From Enoplosus armatus (lineage: Eukaryota; Chordata; Actinopteri; Centrarchiformes; Enoplosidae): DNA of 64,000 bases. The translations under genes were made by a program, and so were the position numbers. The notes beneath the pieces are model-generated. The model was not told where the DNA came from, did no database searches, and saw nothing but the letters and a program-made list of their open reading frames with translations. Below are positions 46,090 to 60,386 of the stretch, in pieces. The stretch spans positions 9,443,057 to 9,507,056 of the forward strand of contig NC_092181.1 of NCBI RefSeq assembly GCF_043641665.1. Reading direction: 5' to 3'. Position 1 is the first letter of the stretch, and each line of letters opens with the position of its first letter.

Positions 46090-48799
46090 CACCTGACTTT
46101 TGCATCTTTAAACCAGTGCATCTTTGCATTGCGGGATTGTTAGCAGAGGTAGTGTACACGCCATGATGGACCTGGATTGGATTTTGATATAAGAATACAG
46201 AGAAATTGATTTTGGAATCTTATTTTGAGATGTATTGTTAAGTCGGTGGGGTTGAAAAAAAAATAGCCTGAAATATCATTCGTGTAGGTTTCGGGACACA
46301 AAATCTCGGAATGACGCTCCAGCTGCAACAGCAGAGATTGTGGACAAACTTTAAAGAGGGTTGAACGAGTACATGTGGGAAGGCATGAGCTTTGAGTAAG
46401 AGGTCAGCATGTGATGTCTCTAACCCTGTTACGGCGCGTACCTCTGAAAACCTCTCTCCACCGCCTGACCTTCCGCTAACCCTGAACATGCCTGTCTGAT
46501 GGGAAGCCTATCAGCCAAATACGTTTTTTTTTATGTAACATCTTTGAACAGTGCAGTGTGTGTGTGTGTGAGTGTGTGTTAAGAGAGAGACAGAAACAGA
46601 GAGGCAGAGTTACTACTCCTCTCCTCTGGTTATGAAAACACAGCAACCGCCAGCACTGGCAGACACTTGGTCTAGCTAATATTAAATCCCCGGGAAAAAA
46701 AACACACATTATTCTATATAAGGTCGTCCATTCTGACGTCTGAACGCGGGACTGAAACAGTCAATCACACATGACGTGGCATATTTAATGAACGCAAGCC
46801 TTTATTTATGGCGGGATCACCTCTCACATCATCAAGAGAATGTTTGCAGTGGGATCTGCTGGAGTCCAGGCTCGGGGAGGCTGTCGTATCAAATACTTGA
46901 CATCTTGATTCACTTTGTTAAAGTGCTGTTATAGCTTTCAGCAAAGTAAGGAAAATGTGCACAAGCGCTCATGCAGAACAAGACAATGAAGAAATGTATG
47001 ATGCACTAACTCACATATTTATTCAAGAGTTATGAGTGGCTGAATTAGAGGTCCAAAAGAAAACGTGGACCCAGTCTGACTCGCTGGATGTAGGCTGCTG
47101 GTCCTTCCTCCTCCTTCCGCTATCTGCACGTTGTAAAAGTTGTAAAATCACATGGTCTACATACGTCTCCAAAGTGTGGAGATAGGTCTGGCCATGCAAG
47201 ACTACGCATACCTGACCTGAAAAGAACCAGAGTAGGAAATGGGACCCAAATGTGGTGCATTTTGGAGCACCAAAGTTAACTGTGCCTGGCCGTCGTTTTC
47301 ACTGTCGACTGAGATGAAATGCCACAGCCTGCATCAAGCTGTAACAGTTATTTATAACAATGTTGAATGGTATAGTGACAAGCCTCAGTCGAGACCCTAA
47401 CATAGGTTGGGGGCTGTGTGAACCATGGACCCATAGAAAGGGGAAGCTGTTGTCGTGTGTTGATTCGCTGGTTAAAGGGTTCATTCTGTTGCAATGCAGC
47501 CTGGGCCTTAAAATGGTAACTTTGGCTATCATTACATAACCATGAAAGTATGACCAAGGTTGTAATAATCTGGAATTATCCGTTCAATTTAAAGTATCCT
47601 TTGTTCTCGGGTTGAGAACCATGTCCAAGTGTTGCTGGACTCAAACTCGAACCAGCACCGACACTAGAAAATCTGGACCTGAGACCTGGTTTGGCTTTTG
47701 GGCAAGTTGAGTCCTCAAGTTTTCATGAGGTCAGTTAGCCCGAAGACCTCTTTCATAAGATGAAAAGAAACTCTTAACCAACTTGTTCAGTCCTAACATA
47801 TGAGTTCATTGATGAGACTCCGGCGTGAAGCAATAATAAACATGTGCTCTTCTTCCAGTCGTGACCAGTCTGAGGGTCCCCCTGTTTGTGCTGGAGAGAC
47901 AGACTCTTCAATGTATTTTTATTTTTTTAAGGCTATCAGACAGTTGTGACTCACCAGGCAAAGGATAAGGGATAACTAGAAAGTATGACGTTTCAAAAAA
48001 AAATACTATGTTATCGCCGACCAGTGGTGATGGTCGATCACTTGATTGTTCCAGATCAAACATATTTTACCAGCCAGAGATGTGTATTGTGGCCCACGAT
48101 GCTTAGCAACAAAACTTGAGCTCAAACACTGAAGCCTAAAGTGCTTCCAGACACCTCAATGTCACAACTGTTACTCATACAAAACTGTGGCCAAACAGAG
48201 TTTGACTGGTCCCTCCAAAGGAATGTAAGCCTCCTCTGACCCAATGACTGGGTAATGAGTCAAAAGTCAAAGTAAACCTTTCTGTTGAGACCCCTATTGT
48301 GACATTTCTAACATTTTTCTGCAACAGTTGGAGGTCATTTTATTTGTGTGCCTTGGATGGCGTACATAACCTACAGAACAAAAGCAGCAGCCAGTGACCC
48401 TTCACGTTTGCCTCGCTGCCAAGTGTGGCCGAATGCCGCCGCCTTGGTTGGTCTCAACAAGCACTCTCAGAGGTTTAAACACCTACCACTAGTAGGTAAT
48501 GATCCATATGTAAATTTCAACAACAGTGATGTTGAATTAAAGTGAAACCTTGGGACAGAATGCCAGAGCGGCCTTGAGCTGCACAGCTGCCAGCCAATGC
48601 AGCAAAAAAAAAAAAAAAGGTCCTTCTGTCAAAAACAGCTAAATGCTGCTATCTTGTGGCCGTGTCGAAAACTTACAATGGAGCAGGGTGATGCACGGGG
48701 TCAACTGTGGATAATCAGGCGGTTTTCATTCACAATTCCTCTACCATTGAAGGTTTGCACAACTGATGTGGAGAGCCATGGTGATTAATAACTTGTGTC

Positions 48800-49015
48800 A
48801 TCCCGATTGACTGTGTATTTCCTGTCTTATCGTTCTGGGAGAGGGATTTTTTTTGTGGGTGGGGGGGGGGGGGGGGGGGGGGGGTTCCTTATCCACATCG
48901 AGGTTCTTAAGAGTGTGGTATGCTGTACAAATTGTGAAGCCCCTTGAGGTAAATTTGTGATATGTGATACTGGGCTGTATAAATACAATTTACTTGACTT
49001 GACTACTTTCAATTG
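48800..49015 (+). repeat. LINE-type 3' end interrupted by a G run
   Basis: GTTCTGGGAGAGGGATTTTT, a G run, TTCCTTATCCACATCGAGG and AAGCCCCTTGAGGTAAATTT lead to CTGGGCTGTATAAATACAAT, ending in a TTGACTTGACT tail. I recognise this order as the 3' UTR of a common teleost LINE family. Confidence 0.6.
48861..48884. repeat. Poly-G run (24 nt)
   Basis: Twenty-four G follow TGTGGGT, within a LINE-type 3' end. A 17-nt G run also occurs at 42981-42997 and a shorter one near 22715-22727. Confidence 0.95.
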
Positions 49016-50899
49016 AATTAAAATTGGAAGGCAGCGAATGACCTGGGCCTGAATACTTTGCTAGGAGGCTGTGGGCCCCCTACACAGTTCCTCTGGCTCA
49101 TTTTTTCCGAGAGTCCCAGAAACCAACCATTATCGGAATGTTGGACTACTACCCCAGGTCCCAGGTTTACTGTAGTTTACTGTATGTCAGAGCTGGATTT
49201 GGACCTCTATAATCAAAATCCCACAAAGTAATTGCCACACAGGCAAACTGAGGTGTCAGTGTCAGAAAGCTTTGTCCATAAAATCTCATTGGTCCCTGAA
49301 AAGCTGTTATGTTGTACACAAAGAACTTACCGCCCACATCAGCCTGCAAGGACTGACTGATCAGACTAACAGCTTGTAGATTAAGACCATGGTGTGGTAC
49401 TTCTAACCCTCATCATTAACCTCTTCTACGGTAGATTGATGAAAGTTAATGCGCTGTGGGAGGGCCCAGCCTTCTGGGACTGTATTTGCTTTTAAGCAGC
49501 AGGCGGTATCCCAGCATTCACGTCTGCGGCTGCCACTTTGTTCATCTGACTTGCTGGGTTAATTAGCAGCTGCAAATCATTTATTGGTGTTTGTTTGAAG
49601 CTACGGGGAGTAAGTACCACATGAGAGGGGTTTACTGAAGCAGCTAAATTCACATAATGTTGTCCACACTGGGAGTCACACAGAAGCACCGAGGTGTGAC
49701 TGGGAAATGCTTTCCTAGAAAGGTCTGAACAGCATCCGCTCCGAGTCTGCTTTTCCTCTATATTACATCAAGCAGAGGGCCCAGAGCCCTGACGAAAGGG
49801 TCACCCCGAATACTTTACTCCTGAAGAGGTTGCAGAGTGTTTTGCTGTGGGATGGTTTACAGTGATGGGAGGCATCACCAAAATGGATGGGTCAGGTCAG
49901 AGTATACTGATCTCCGCTCACCTCCCCCAGCACTGAAAAAAGCCCACACAAAAGCCCTCAGACGTTGCTTCCAGCGGCTCAAAGACATTCCATTCACTCC
50001 AACTTCTGCGAAGTTCTTAAGAAATCTCATTTTGTACTGAGAGTTGTGCACTCGCAAGGGAATATAGCATTAAAAGGGAAAAATCCGACCCAAAGCAGAA
50101 TGCGCATTATGCCATTCTACTGAGTTTGGACAGTAACGTCGATAGCTACGAGCTGTCTTCTTTAAGGGTTAAATCAGAGCTGTTAAGACTGCAGTGGTGA
50201 GCATTTCAACTTTAATGTCGGGCTTCTAGCTGGAAAACATGAAATGTTTCCAAGACTATTTTCCCCCCCCCATTTCTATTGTAGAACAAAAGCACTGGTG
50301 AACTCTCTGGGCAGATAAACATGCTCAACGTCAAGAACTTTGACCACGTTTGACACCAAGCAACGCCGACGTTGGAGTCAGAATATACAACGACTATGAA
50401 CACATTGCTCTGAAAGTGTTGGGTCGTATTTTGTTTGGGGAAAGGACTCACAAGATAGGTCTTTTCTGAAAGGTTCTTTCCGAAACACACCACCACATCT
50501 CCACTGTCTTTAGAGCGTGGCCGCTACTGCACAAGCTGTCAAAATTTGGGGACACAATGACATTTTATTTCCTGTATTCACGTACACTCATATAAATCTA
50601 ACAACATCACTTATGCACTAACCCTGCAAGTTTAGTTTTAGTTTCCGTGATAGAGACTTACATACTTACAACTCATTCATTAGGATAAGCAGTTACAGAT
50701 GATGGATGGATGGATGGATGGATTTATTTGCCCGGGCTGGTTGTGTGGTAACTCCAGGAAGTTACTGGTCCTGGCCCAGAAGTAGTCCAGTGCATAACCA
50801 GCGTAAAATGGCAAATTATTACAATTTCTTTGTATGGGGATTAAACAAACAAGATATACAATGTGAATTAGAAAGCTTTAGAGGTGCCTTGGACTGAGT

Positions 50900-51040
50900 C
50901 TGTTTCCTCCGTTTCCTCCGTGTCTTTATGCTAAGCTAAGTGAGACAGACGCCTGCTTGCGGGCTAGTTTCACGCTTAGCGTGCAAACGTGTGAATGGTA
51001 TCAACCTTCTCATCTAACTTCTCGTCTTTCCCAAAAATGT
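50900..51040 (+). repeat. Teleost-type interspersed repeat (ATGCTAAGCTAAG family)
   Basis: TCTTTATGCTAAGCTAAGTG, CGGGCTAGTTTCACGCTTAG and GAATGGTATCAACCTTCTCA, then TCTAACTTCTCG, follow the order of a repeat I know as frequent in teleosts. A related TAAGCTAAGCTAAGCTAA stretch lies at 44764-44785. Confidence 0.5.
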
Positions 51041-51239
51041 CGAACCGTCATCGAACAAAATTCTGTAATTTCCGTGATCTCACGTGCTCGGGCACACGTC
51101 TTTGGAACATGTTTTGGAAGTGGGGGAAAGCCCAGCTGTCGAAGCCTGGAGCCCGGAATGGAAAATAGCAGATAAGTTGTTGATTATTTGTTGGCGAGAA
51201 CTAAAAAAAAAAGAGAACGAAAAAAATCAGTGCAATTTC

Positions 51240-51600
51240 TCTTAACCCTCCTGTTTAAGTGTTGGATATCTGCAGTCGGAGCGCTTTCAAAACTGTTGCG
51301 TCCAAACTGTTACCAATGCAGTAAATTTGAGTTACGGCGAAGCTACGGTTCATTTGGAGCCTGTTTGAGATTCAGCACCGAGCAGCCTTGTCTGGTGCGC
51401 AGCAGTGGAGATGGGGCCGTGGGATCGATCCGTCTGTCTGTCTCGGGTTCGTGTAAAAGCAGGTGAAGCGAGTCGTGTTTTCCCCGCTTCCGCAACATTC
51501 CCATCCCGGAAGTTTTTTCTTGATTGATCCGGAGCGCTGTCGGATCGGAAGCTCAGCGTGTGGATGGGAATGAGAGGCACTTCGTCACGGCCTGTCAATC
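51240..51600. promoter_or_regulatory. CpG-richer patch, possible promoter-like island (weak)
   Basis: CpG dinucleotides are visibly denser here than in the surrounding DNA (for example CGGAGCGC, CGATCCGTC, GAGCGCTGTCGGATCGG), with no repeat family recognised. It could be an unmethylated promoter or CpG island of an unseen transcript. No TATA box, exon or downstream frame supports this. Confidence 0.2.
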
Positions 51601-51615
51601 ACACCCACCACCCCA

Positions 51616-51620
<5 letters not shown>

Positions 51621-51649
<29 letters not shown>
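51621..51649. repeat. (CA)n microsatellite
   Basis: A perfect CA tract beside the CpG-richer patch at about 51240-51600. Other CA/TG tracts downstream are at 45421-45450 (TG), 60352-60380 (CA), 61502-61528 (TG) and 62441-62461 (CA). Confidence 0.9.
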
Positions 51650-51653
<4 letters not shown>

Positions 51654-54439
51654 AGCAGCTTACACACTTCATAGACTTGCCTTTTCCCTACGGGAGAATA
51701 ACCACAAGAATATTTAGTTCCCCCACATTACCAACCCCCGCAGACACACTTCTGCGCACTCACAGACACAGAGGAAAGCTCACTCATCTGGCCTCTCTCT
51801 CTTTTCCCGCCCTTCCTGTCTCTTACTCTCTCTCTCTCGTGGCAAATCTTTTTTTTTTTCTTTATGTCTCTAGTTTCATCACCGTCCTCCTGATCGCGCA
51901 TCGAAAACATGATGGCTCGCCGATGTAAGATGTCTCCAACTAACCAAGCAGCGACGGAAAACCCTACGACCGTGTCTGAAACAAAAAGAAGAAGAAGAAA
52001 GAAGAAAGAAAGAAAGCACAACATCTGACAGGCACTTTAAATTCAGTCCTCTTTGGCAGCGGCTGGAGCTCAAACTCCAAAAGTAATAATAATACTAGTT
52101 GTTATCAGGTGGTCGCAGTGTGGAGGTAACTGAAGTGGATGAACTGAAAATGTAAATCTACTTCCTATAAATGATCCATAACATATACCAACATTCCATT
52201 CTATGTATTACTGTACTATTCTTCTGGCCAAAGATATCAGGACATCCATTAGAAGAGCCACATAACAGTTACTGGTTTGACTGATTTTTTGTTTTTACAT
52301 CTGCAGGCCAAAAGAGGTTTAAACTGAACTAGGTTTTGTTGAAAAGTGTTTTCATATGACCAGGTTTTGGGGTACCCACGCTGGGTACAGCACAAGCTGC
52401 GGATCAAACATTTTAACCACACTTATCCTGGTTTTAACATAGATGTACAAGCCTCTGTTGATCTGCGACAGCGACACTGTGGGTATTTTAGGATTCAGTT
52501 CATAGTCGGGCCTCACGAACTCAGCAGGTAAGCTGGGAGGGACATTTTGCAACTACAACAAAATTGGGGATCTTTTGGCAAAAACATCTCAACTCAACTT
52601 TTCTGGAGCTTTTACGCACGTCTCGTGGTCTTCCTCGGGGGTCCTTTCACGCTCAAAGTTTTAGGTCCATTCAACATGTGGTCCCTACGCATGGCGTAAC
52701 ACCACTACAGCGCTCCATCTGTGTGGTTGGAAGAGGCAGAACGTGTTGCATTGTGGCCCCACCCCATTCAGTGATGTCACAGCTGGCGTTTCCATCAGCC
52801 GGTGTGACATCAATGGCGAGGGGGCGTGGCCAAAAGTGCAACATGCCTGGAGTATTTAACACAGAGTGCAGCGTTGCAGAAATGTCCTGCACTGTGTTAG
52901 TCATTGTTGGTTTACCCATGAGCTACCTTACATCCTATCTTTCCTGGTGAGGAATATTTTCACCTTTGGCACCTCCTAGTGGTCGTTAAACTGATCTGAC
53001 TGTGATTCCATTGAAATACATTTGCTTCGGTCTGAAATTTCACCATTATGGATGTTAGCGGGACTCTGCCCTTCGCCTCTCAGGGGTACTCGTGGGGCTT
53101 TTGTGCAGTTTTTGTGTTTAGAAATCTTGTTGACAAAAAAAAGTTAATGATGATGACAATGATGATGACATGTAAACCTATGCAAAAGCTCCAGCTTCCA
53201 AGAAGTAGGAAGACTCAGTAGAGGACAGGTATATAAAACTAGAATAAGAAAAGGGTTGCTGTGGGGGCAGTGTTACTCGCAGGATTTGTTGGAGCATTTC
53301 GCTCCTCTGGGCTTCTCGCAGAGGACTTTTCCATGGCGTCCTTTGATATGGAGAGTCCTTGGAAGGAGGCCCGTTAATGGGCAGCCGCATGCAGGCTGCT
53401 CCCTAGGTCTGTTTTCACCCGCAAATGGAGAGAGAATAATGAGAGAAGGGTTGAGGGACAAAGGGTATTATAAATTGCATATTCAATCGCTCTCACTCTG
53501 TCCACGGCGGAAAAAAGCCCCTCACGCAATCCACCGAGGAAATGGTTCACCATGAGCACGAACGGCTGCGAGCTGGCTGAGGCAAGAGCAGAGCTGGGAC
53601 GTGGGAGGCCAGTTCCCCCGTAATTGACTGCTGGTCCACGCCTTGAAGCGGCAATTGCAGTGAGAGATTAGCCCGCGTGCTCACCAACCCTCCCACTTAA
53701 GATTAACAAAATGTTATAATGTGTGTAATGACTCAGTCGTACCTTGAATGCGCCCGTCATCGCGCAGAATTGCTTTCCTGCGTCTTCAGGCTTCAGGAAA
53801 GCTCCCTTCTCTCTCTTCATTCCTAATGCTGAAGACCTCTGGGGTCATCTAGGTCCTGGTGTAGCTTTTACCAAGAAAAGACCAGGAGTGCACACAGTGC
53901 CTTTAATGGCTTTTTACGGAAGCTGTAGTCGCAGGGACCTAAAACAAGATTTTGTGTTTTGCTTTGAAACTTGCACTCTTTGGAAGATCTTTTGAGAGCC
54001 TTGACAGGGGGGTGGGGGGGCAGCACATATATATACAGCTGCCTCATATCAGTACGTGGTGCAAAAACTGTACAGCCCCTTTGCCAGCAGGCACCAGCGC
54101 AATATTAAAGAGAAAGTTAGATGGATTGAGTCAGACGATTCTCGAGTTGCACTACAGATGTAATCTAACAGAAAAGGAATTTTTGACATTTTTCTGTTGA
54201 ATTCACCTTCACAGTCAAATCGTGAAGAGACCTGAAGGCCTTTGACACAGCTGCAGGTGCTCTTTAAATGTGTCCATGCATGGCACAGTGCTGCATGCAT
54301 CCTGGCATGACACCATCTATGGGAATGCATCCTGCAGCTGATGATACATGAGATACATCGAATGTATAACGAAGTACTTAAATCAACCCAACTGAGAGAC
54401 AATGTGTGAGCGTTCACTCGTTTTGCCAGCACTGACAGG

Positions 54440-54448
<9 letters not shown>

Positions 54449-54492
<44 letters not shown>
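54449..54492. repeat. (TA)22 microsatellite
   Basis: A perfect 44-nt TA tract preceded by TACATACA. Confidence 0.97.
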
Positions 54493-54494
<2 letters not shown>

Positions 54495-57400
54495 CTGACA
54501 CCACCACATGAAAGACAAAAACAGTAGCAGGCCTCCCACTATGTTGTCGTAAGGCAGCCAGGCAGTAAAGCAGTCAGCCCGTCTATGTTTAGCAGGAGCG
54601 GTTGCTAATTGGCTGTGTGTTGATGGTCTGGGGAGAGAAGATGACACTTCTGAAGGTATAGAAGAATCCCCAGAGCAATCCTTTTCCCTTCTCTGTTCTC
54701 TTCTCACTCTTTGCAACACACGCACACACGCACACAAAATGTTCTTCAGGTATGATTTCCTTTCTTTGAATATATGTCACCGAAATGTCACAGCTAAAAC
54801 TACGACTCTGAGTAAAGACACATTCAATGTGAGTGTGAGGAGTGTGTGCAAGAAGAAAGGACAGCTAATTTAGCAGGATGAAGCAGAGACGGGGAGAAAA
54901 AAAATACAAATAAACGTCTGGACCGTTACGATCCAGCCCTGCCAACTCTGAGCCAGAAGAGAAACTGGGGAATATTTGACAAAACAGAAACCCCGGAGGC
55001 ATCCTTCCCTCTCAGGGCCCTGGTAGTGTTGTTGAGGAAGGTTTTTGCACGTGCCTGTGTTTCTATACTGCCTTGAAAAGGAAGCATTCGTCCTCTGAGG
55101 ACCATGAGCGTCCACTGCCAATGTCACGGAAGTCAAGTCCAGGAACCTTTTACAGAGCGGCCCGGCCCCCTCTCCCTTCCCTCGGGCTCGGTCGCACCTC
55201 GAGAAGTCAGACAGAAATCAGTCAACACCAATGGACTCGCCGCACAGTGAGCGGATGAGTGCAAAGCTTTTGTGTGGAGTTCAACTTCTTCGTTCATCCC
55301 CTACCCCACCCTCATTTCGTAGGAAACAAAACTGGCCAATGATGTTTTACTTTCAGTCTGATCTTCCTCCAGTCCTGCTGAGCGGTCCTCTTCTATTCTT
55401 GAGATCTTTTCCACTTTCCAAATGATCCTTCTCTTTCACTCTGACCAGAGGATTGAACGGACAGATCGATGGCAAGGCAAAAAACAGTTTGAATGTTTAG
55501 GGGTGGGGATTTTTGTCCCTGGGATGTAGGGTTTTGTGTCCTGATGCTACAGGTTGCATCTTGTATGTCCCACCCTTTGGCGGCCCTGTGGGACGAACAA
55601 AAACTCCACCACTGACCCAATAAACCACAGCGAGACACCTTTAAAACGACCAAAAATCCCAGTCCCCATTGCCAGAAGCCTCTTCCCCCTCTGATGCTGG
55701 TTTAGGATCTTTAAGTACTTCTTTCATGCCCAGGCCAGGTGCACCTCATTGGGCAATCACAATGTCACAAACGCCTGGGCAAGAGCAAGAGTAACATGGA
55801 AACAGTAACATGGAAACACATGCTTGAGAGAGAAAGTACCAAGGCGTTTTGTCACAGCAACTACGGTGAAACAAACCGGATTTCCCAGAAACACCCCTCC
55901 TGACACGTAACCGTCCCCTGAAACTGCTGCCGCAGCCAAGTAAATGACTTTCATGCCGTCAACTGAAGCCAAGCAGTTTGCTGACAAACTAGCAGCAAGG
56001 ATTTACGCTGGCACTGCACACATTTAATGAAGGAATTCATTTAGCCTCCTTTTTCTGGGACGAAATAAACTCGTTCCGGAAAATTACCCAAATGTTAATA
56101 AGCATTTCATAATGACCTTTGAGCCATGTAAACTGTCCTACAGTTACACGGGACGCATTTTGAGGTTTCGTCGAGGATTGGAGTCACAGGCGGGTTTAAG
56201 TGGCGGCGGTACACGGGCAGCCGTCCAAACACCTCATACACTGCACATACGCAAGCCTTGTCACAGCGGGAAGTGTCCGTCCTGTCCTGTCCACGTTAGT
56301 GAGGATTATCTCTCTGAACGTTTGTTTTGCCACAGAGATTATTTTCTGCAGATGATCCCAAACCCCCCCAATGGAACAATCCAATTGGTTTTTTGTGGAG
56401 GGAACTGTCAACAGTAAACTTTTGTAGTCTGATGAATGCCATAACAAACAGCTGAATTTACTTGGAATAATATGCCCCCCCCAAAAAAAAGGCCCTTTAA
56501 CACAAACTTTGGTCTCGTCAACGGTCTTAAGAAATGTGTGTGTTCCTGAGCCACAAATCGCAAGGCCGATATTCACCTAACCCTAAGCCTTTCTGCCCGA
56601 GAACACTGACATAGCGCTCACTTAGGTTATATAAGGGCGGGGTGGCTCGTAGCAAGGGCCTCCCACATTATAAAATGGGGGGGGAGAACCTCCCTTTTTG
56701 TCCTCAGTTTCCTTTTTTCGAACACAAAGCTGAGACCCTGAATGGCCTTAGCTCCGCCAGGTCTCTGCACAGTAGCATTGGTGTGTTTTCGTGTGTCATC
56801 TCCAGCTCCCCAGATTACAGACTGAACTTGCTCAGCTTTCACCTCCTCGGGCCGGGGGAAGTTCAGAAGCGTGATTGATTCTCTGTCACTACAGAAAACT
56901 TCAAAAAGCACTTCAAATGACTTGCAGTTAACTGGCTGTCTGCTTCCAGACTGCTTTTTTTTTCTTTCTTCCCCCCACCCCTTTAAAGTCTTATTAGACA
57001 TCACATCAGAGACTCCAGACTTATTCAGCTGTGTCACTCCCGCTAGGATAGCCACTTATCCTGTCAACCCTCCCCCCCTACCCACCGGACATGGCAGGAC
57101 CCTTATTAACAGGCAAAGCTCCAGTGGGTCGTACCAAAACCCCCATGGAGGGGTGGTCATCAACACTGTGCCGCTGCGCCGCTGAGTGACAGCTAAACGG
57201 CTTAAAATGTCACTTTGAATAAGAAGCAGGCCACACACAGGGACTCGCACATAGTGCATACAGGGATTCACTAACACAAATGCATACACACACACACTCA
57301 AATGCATACATAACAGATTGTGCTGTCTTTTCTTTGGTTTTTTTTTTTTCCTCCTGTGGATGACGGTTTGTGTTTCTGTAGGGGGCACTCTTTCCTCTGT

Positions 57401-57989
57401 TCCTCAGCCCCCGGAGTTCCTCATTAATTCATTGTTCAGAACGCCGACAAGCGAGCGTCAAACTGAAACCTTAACAGAAAACAGTGGAGAAGAGGAAACT
57501 TTTTTTGGGGGGGGGGGGCATATCAAGTTCAGCTCTCATCGCACACCAGATCTTATTCTTTGTTTCTACGTGAAATGACGAGTTTGTTTTAGTTTTTTTT
57601 TCGGTTGTTAACATGTGTCGCTTCACCGTTTTGTCCCGGTTCTCTAATCAATCTTCGATGACGGTGATTCATCACAGTGATTGATTGATTGGTTGATTGA
57701 TTTGGTACACAGCCTGAAAAAGCACTCCTCGTCTCCCGTCACCATCATCTTTAGGCTGGACGCAACTTACATTTTACGCCGCTATTCTTATCTTTGCGCG
57801 GCGCGTGAAGCGCGGCGAGTAGCCCCACTCCATCAAAGCACCCAGCCCCCCCACCCCTCTGACATTTGGTTCTTTATTTACGCTCTCCCCTCCCGTCGTG
57901 ATACTGTTTGTTTTTCTTCTTTCCCTCTCAGAGCACACACGTCGCTTGTTCACACTTCCACGTGTGTCCTCATATTCATTCTTTCCTCC

Positions 57990-58140
57990 TGGCTCTGGTT
58001 TTTTCGTCTTCTGCGACTCCTGAGGGAAACATCTGGCCCCTTTTTAGCCACTAAATGCTCCACTCATGTTCAGCTAGTTGCTCATTTCTGTCGGCTGAAC
58101 CGAAAAACAGGGAAGTTGTGGGCCACGACACCGAAACAGT
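57990..58140 (+). repeat. Interspersed repeat (TTTTAGCTCTGTTTTGG family), copy 4, diverged
   Basis: GCGACTCCTGAGGGAAACAT, CTGGCCCCTTTTTAGCCAC and TAAATGCTCCACTCATGTTC match the first 130 bp of the family. The start is diverged. Confidence 0.65.
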
Positions 58141-60348
58141 CAGGGGAAAGATGCTGAGAAGCAGCATATAGAAATCAAAACTAAATGAAAATCTCCCTTA
58201 TTTGTTTTTTTTTTTTTTTTTGTGGCTTTTATGACTGAAGCATGTGTTACCCATGACAGACGAAACGGCTCAGGCAGTGACTTCATTTAGGGATCCTGGT
58301 GGCCAGAGGGTAGAACCTCTTCCGGAGCCTAAATATCAGCTGCCAGCGCTGTTTGAAAGCCACGCTCGGGCTGTAGGCGGGATAACAGACCTGGGACCAG
58401 CTGACAGCTTACCACTTTCAACGGAATGTGCATGGAGGCAGGAAGATTTTTCCTCTAAAAATCAGTATGCTGCATTAAAACTACTCCAACAGGCACAATT
58501 TACTCAACGAAGGCGACTCAAGGACACGCCATGGAGTAAATGCAACTCGTCACTAACCCACTTTCAAACCTCGAAGCTGAGGGAATGACGGTCCACAGTT
58601 TGTGCTGTGGTGCAATAAATAAAATGCATTTTGAATTTTTATTGTATCAAATTTAAGATTTACAGTAAGTAGATATTAAGGTCGATATTAATTACATTCC
58701 CATTTTCCAGTGTCCTTGAGGCATTAAGTGAACTTCTGTTAATTGTAATCCATATATGTGTGTGTGCATTCGGTGTTTACATGCTTGTCCATCAGGGCTG
58801 CGCTCACAATAACAGAATGTTTATCTTTTTTTGTTGCTGCGTCAGTGTTTTTTTTCCTCTCTCCCTGTGTTGATTGGAAAGCCTCGCCTGCAGCAGGCCC
58901 AGGGCTGCGTCAAGAAAGACCTTGCGAAAGCCTCTACGGAGGCACACAGCTACGGAAATGTTAGCCCGCAAAAAGGCCGGCTAATGCCAGCTTCTGCCAG
59001 TCAGCCACATAGCACCGGTCAGGCCGCGCCCGTGATTCGACGCTGAAGACGGGGGTTCCTGTTGGATTCTGGAGGCAGGCTGGGACTACTCGCTGAGTTT
59101 TTCGTGGCCGTTCATCACGTATTCTTATTCATGTATTTACCGAGCTGTCCTTCATTAGTCATCCTTAATCTGATGCCAAGCCCGGTTGCATTAAAGTCAA
59201 CGATTATGACTTCACAATGTTGCCGCCTCACTCAGCTGATGAATTGTTGAAACGCAATTTTTTTGTGTTTGTCAAATAATACAGAGTGAGTAGATTTCCC
59301 CAAAGACTTTAAGCACGGGGGGGGTTACCAGCCCCACCGAAACGGACTGACTTATGGTACAATGACCACTCATGTAAATATCATAAGCACCCATTGCTGT
59401 ATTTTGAGACAGTAGTTGCCAATATATCCACGTTTTGACAGTAGCGGGAAATCGGAAACCTCACCATGACGCGACGGGGAGTCCAACACTAACTAATCCC
59501 AAAACTGCTATTTATCGTTTGTACAAGAGCTTGTTGGAACTATTTGTTTTACGGTCACGCGGAGATGAAACCGATGGATTGAATCGTCGTCAACTGTGAC
59601 AGATAATCGCGGTTTAGACATCAAACTAGTTGAAAAAAATGACATTTGAAAGCCTCTGCAGTTCTCATTAACTGAAACTACAACTATCCATGGGAAACGT
59701 GGCTCTGTGAGCTCCGTGGATCAAGACCTGTCGCTGTTGAGACGTTTCAGAACACCTGTCTTCAAACCTGGGGAGCATGCAACAAAAACGACCCGTCTTT
59801 TTTATAATGTTGACGAACCGACCCTTTAAATTAGTACTTACACCATCATATGACATATGTAGAGACTAAACAAATGAGCTTTAGGGGTGTTGATGGTTTT
59901 TTTTTCTGGTAACGAATGAATTAAAACGTGTGAAGACTGAAATCAGCCCGCACGGTCGGGGGGCATCAGTACTATTTTGTGCCAGATTTTGCCCTCGGTA
60001 ACCCCTTGGTTACCTACTGGAATGGGCGTATAATTCAATGCATTTCTTCCTTTTCGGTGACGATGGCGCGCTCTGTCCACGGTGCTGAAATATGAACGCC
60101 TAAAAGAGATTCACTGCTCAATCAAACTAAACTAACCTGCAGGTGTCGGAGGTAACGGAATCTTTTTTTGCTCCACTGATCAGGCAAAAATTAGGAATGT
60201 AACCCATCAGACTACTACAGAAGATTTGTGTGGTGAAACACTGAGAAACACCAGCGAGCAGGTACCGCGTGTCTACATGTTGGCTGGCAGAATTGGATGC
60301 AAAAGCTTGCGTGCGTGCACATGCATGAGTGCAATTACTTACTTACTT

Positions 60349-60386
<38 letters not shown>

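Larger units (their letters stand above)
41061..52200. other. Intergenic region downstream of vegfc, first half
   Basis: No gene, exon series or conserved protein motif was recognised on either strand. The region contains the repeats and microsatellites listed separately, C-rich tracts near 45950-45970, a GGAT tandem at 50702-50722, and a CpG-richer patch at about 51240-51600. Genes expected next to vegfc from human synteny (such as SPCS3 or NEIL3) are not seen. Confidence 0.6.

Noticed and set aside
56112..56417. 101-codon frame with many cysteines as a secreted peptide
   Set aside because: No signal peptide and no conserved cysteine spacing. The cysteines are scattered.
57681..58157. 158-codon open frame as a gene
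   Set aside because: It runs through a CpG patch and a copy of an interspersed repeat (57990-58140). The composition is not protein-like.
58244..58588. 114-codon open frame as a possible exon of a neighbouring gene
   Set aside because: No recognised domain, no consistent splice partners, and no similarity that I can name.
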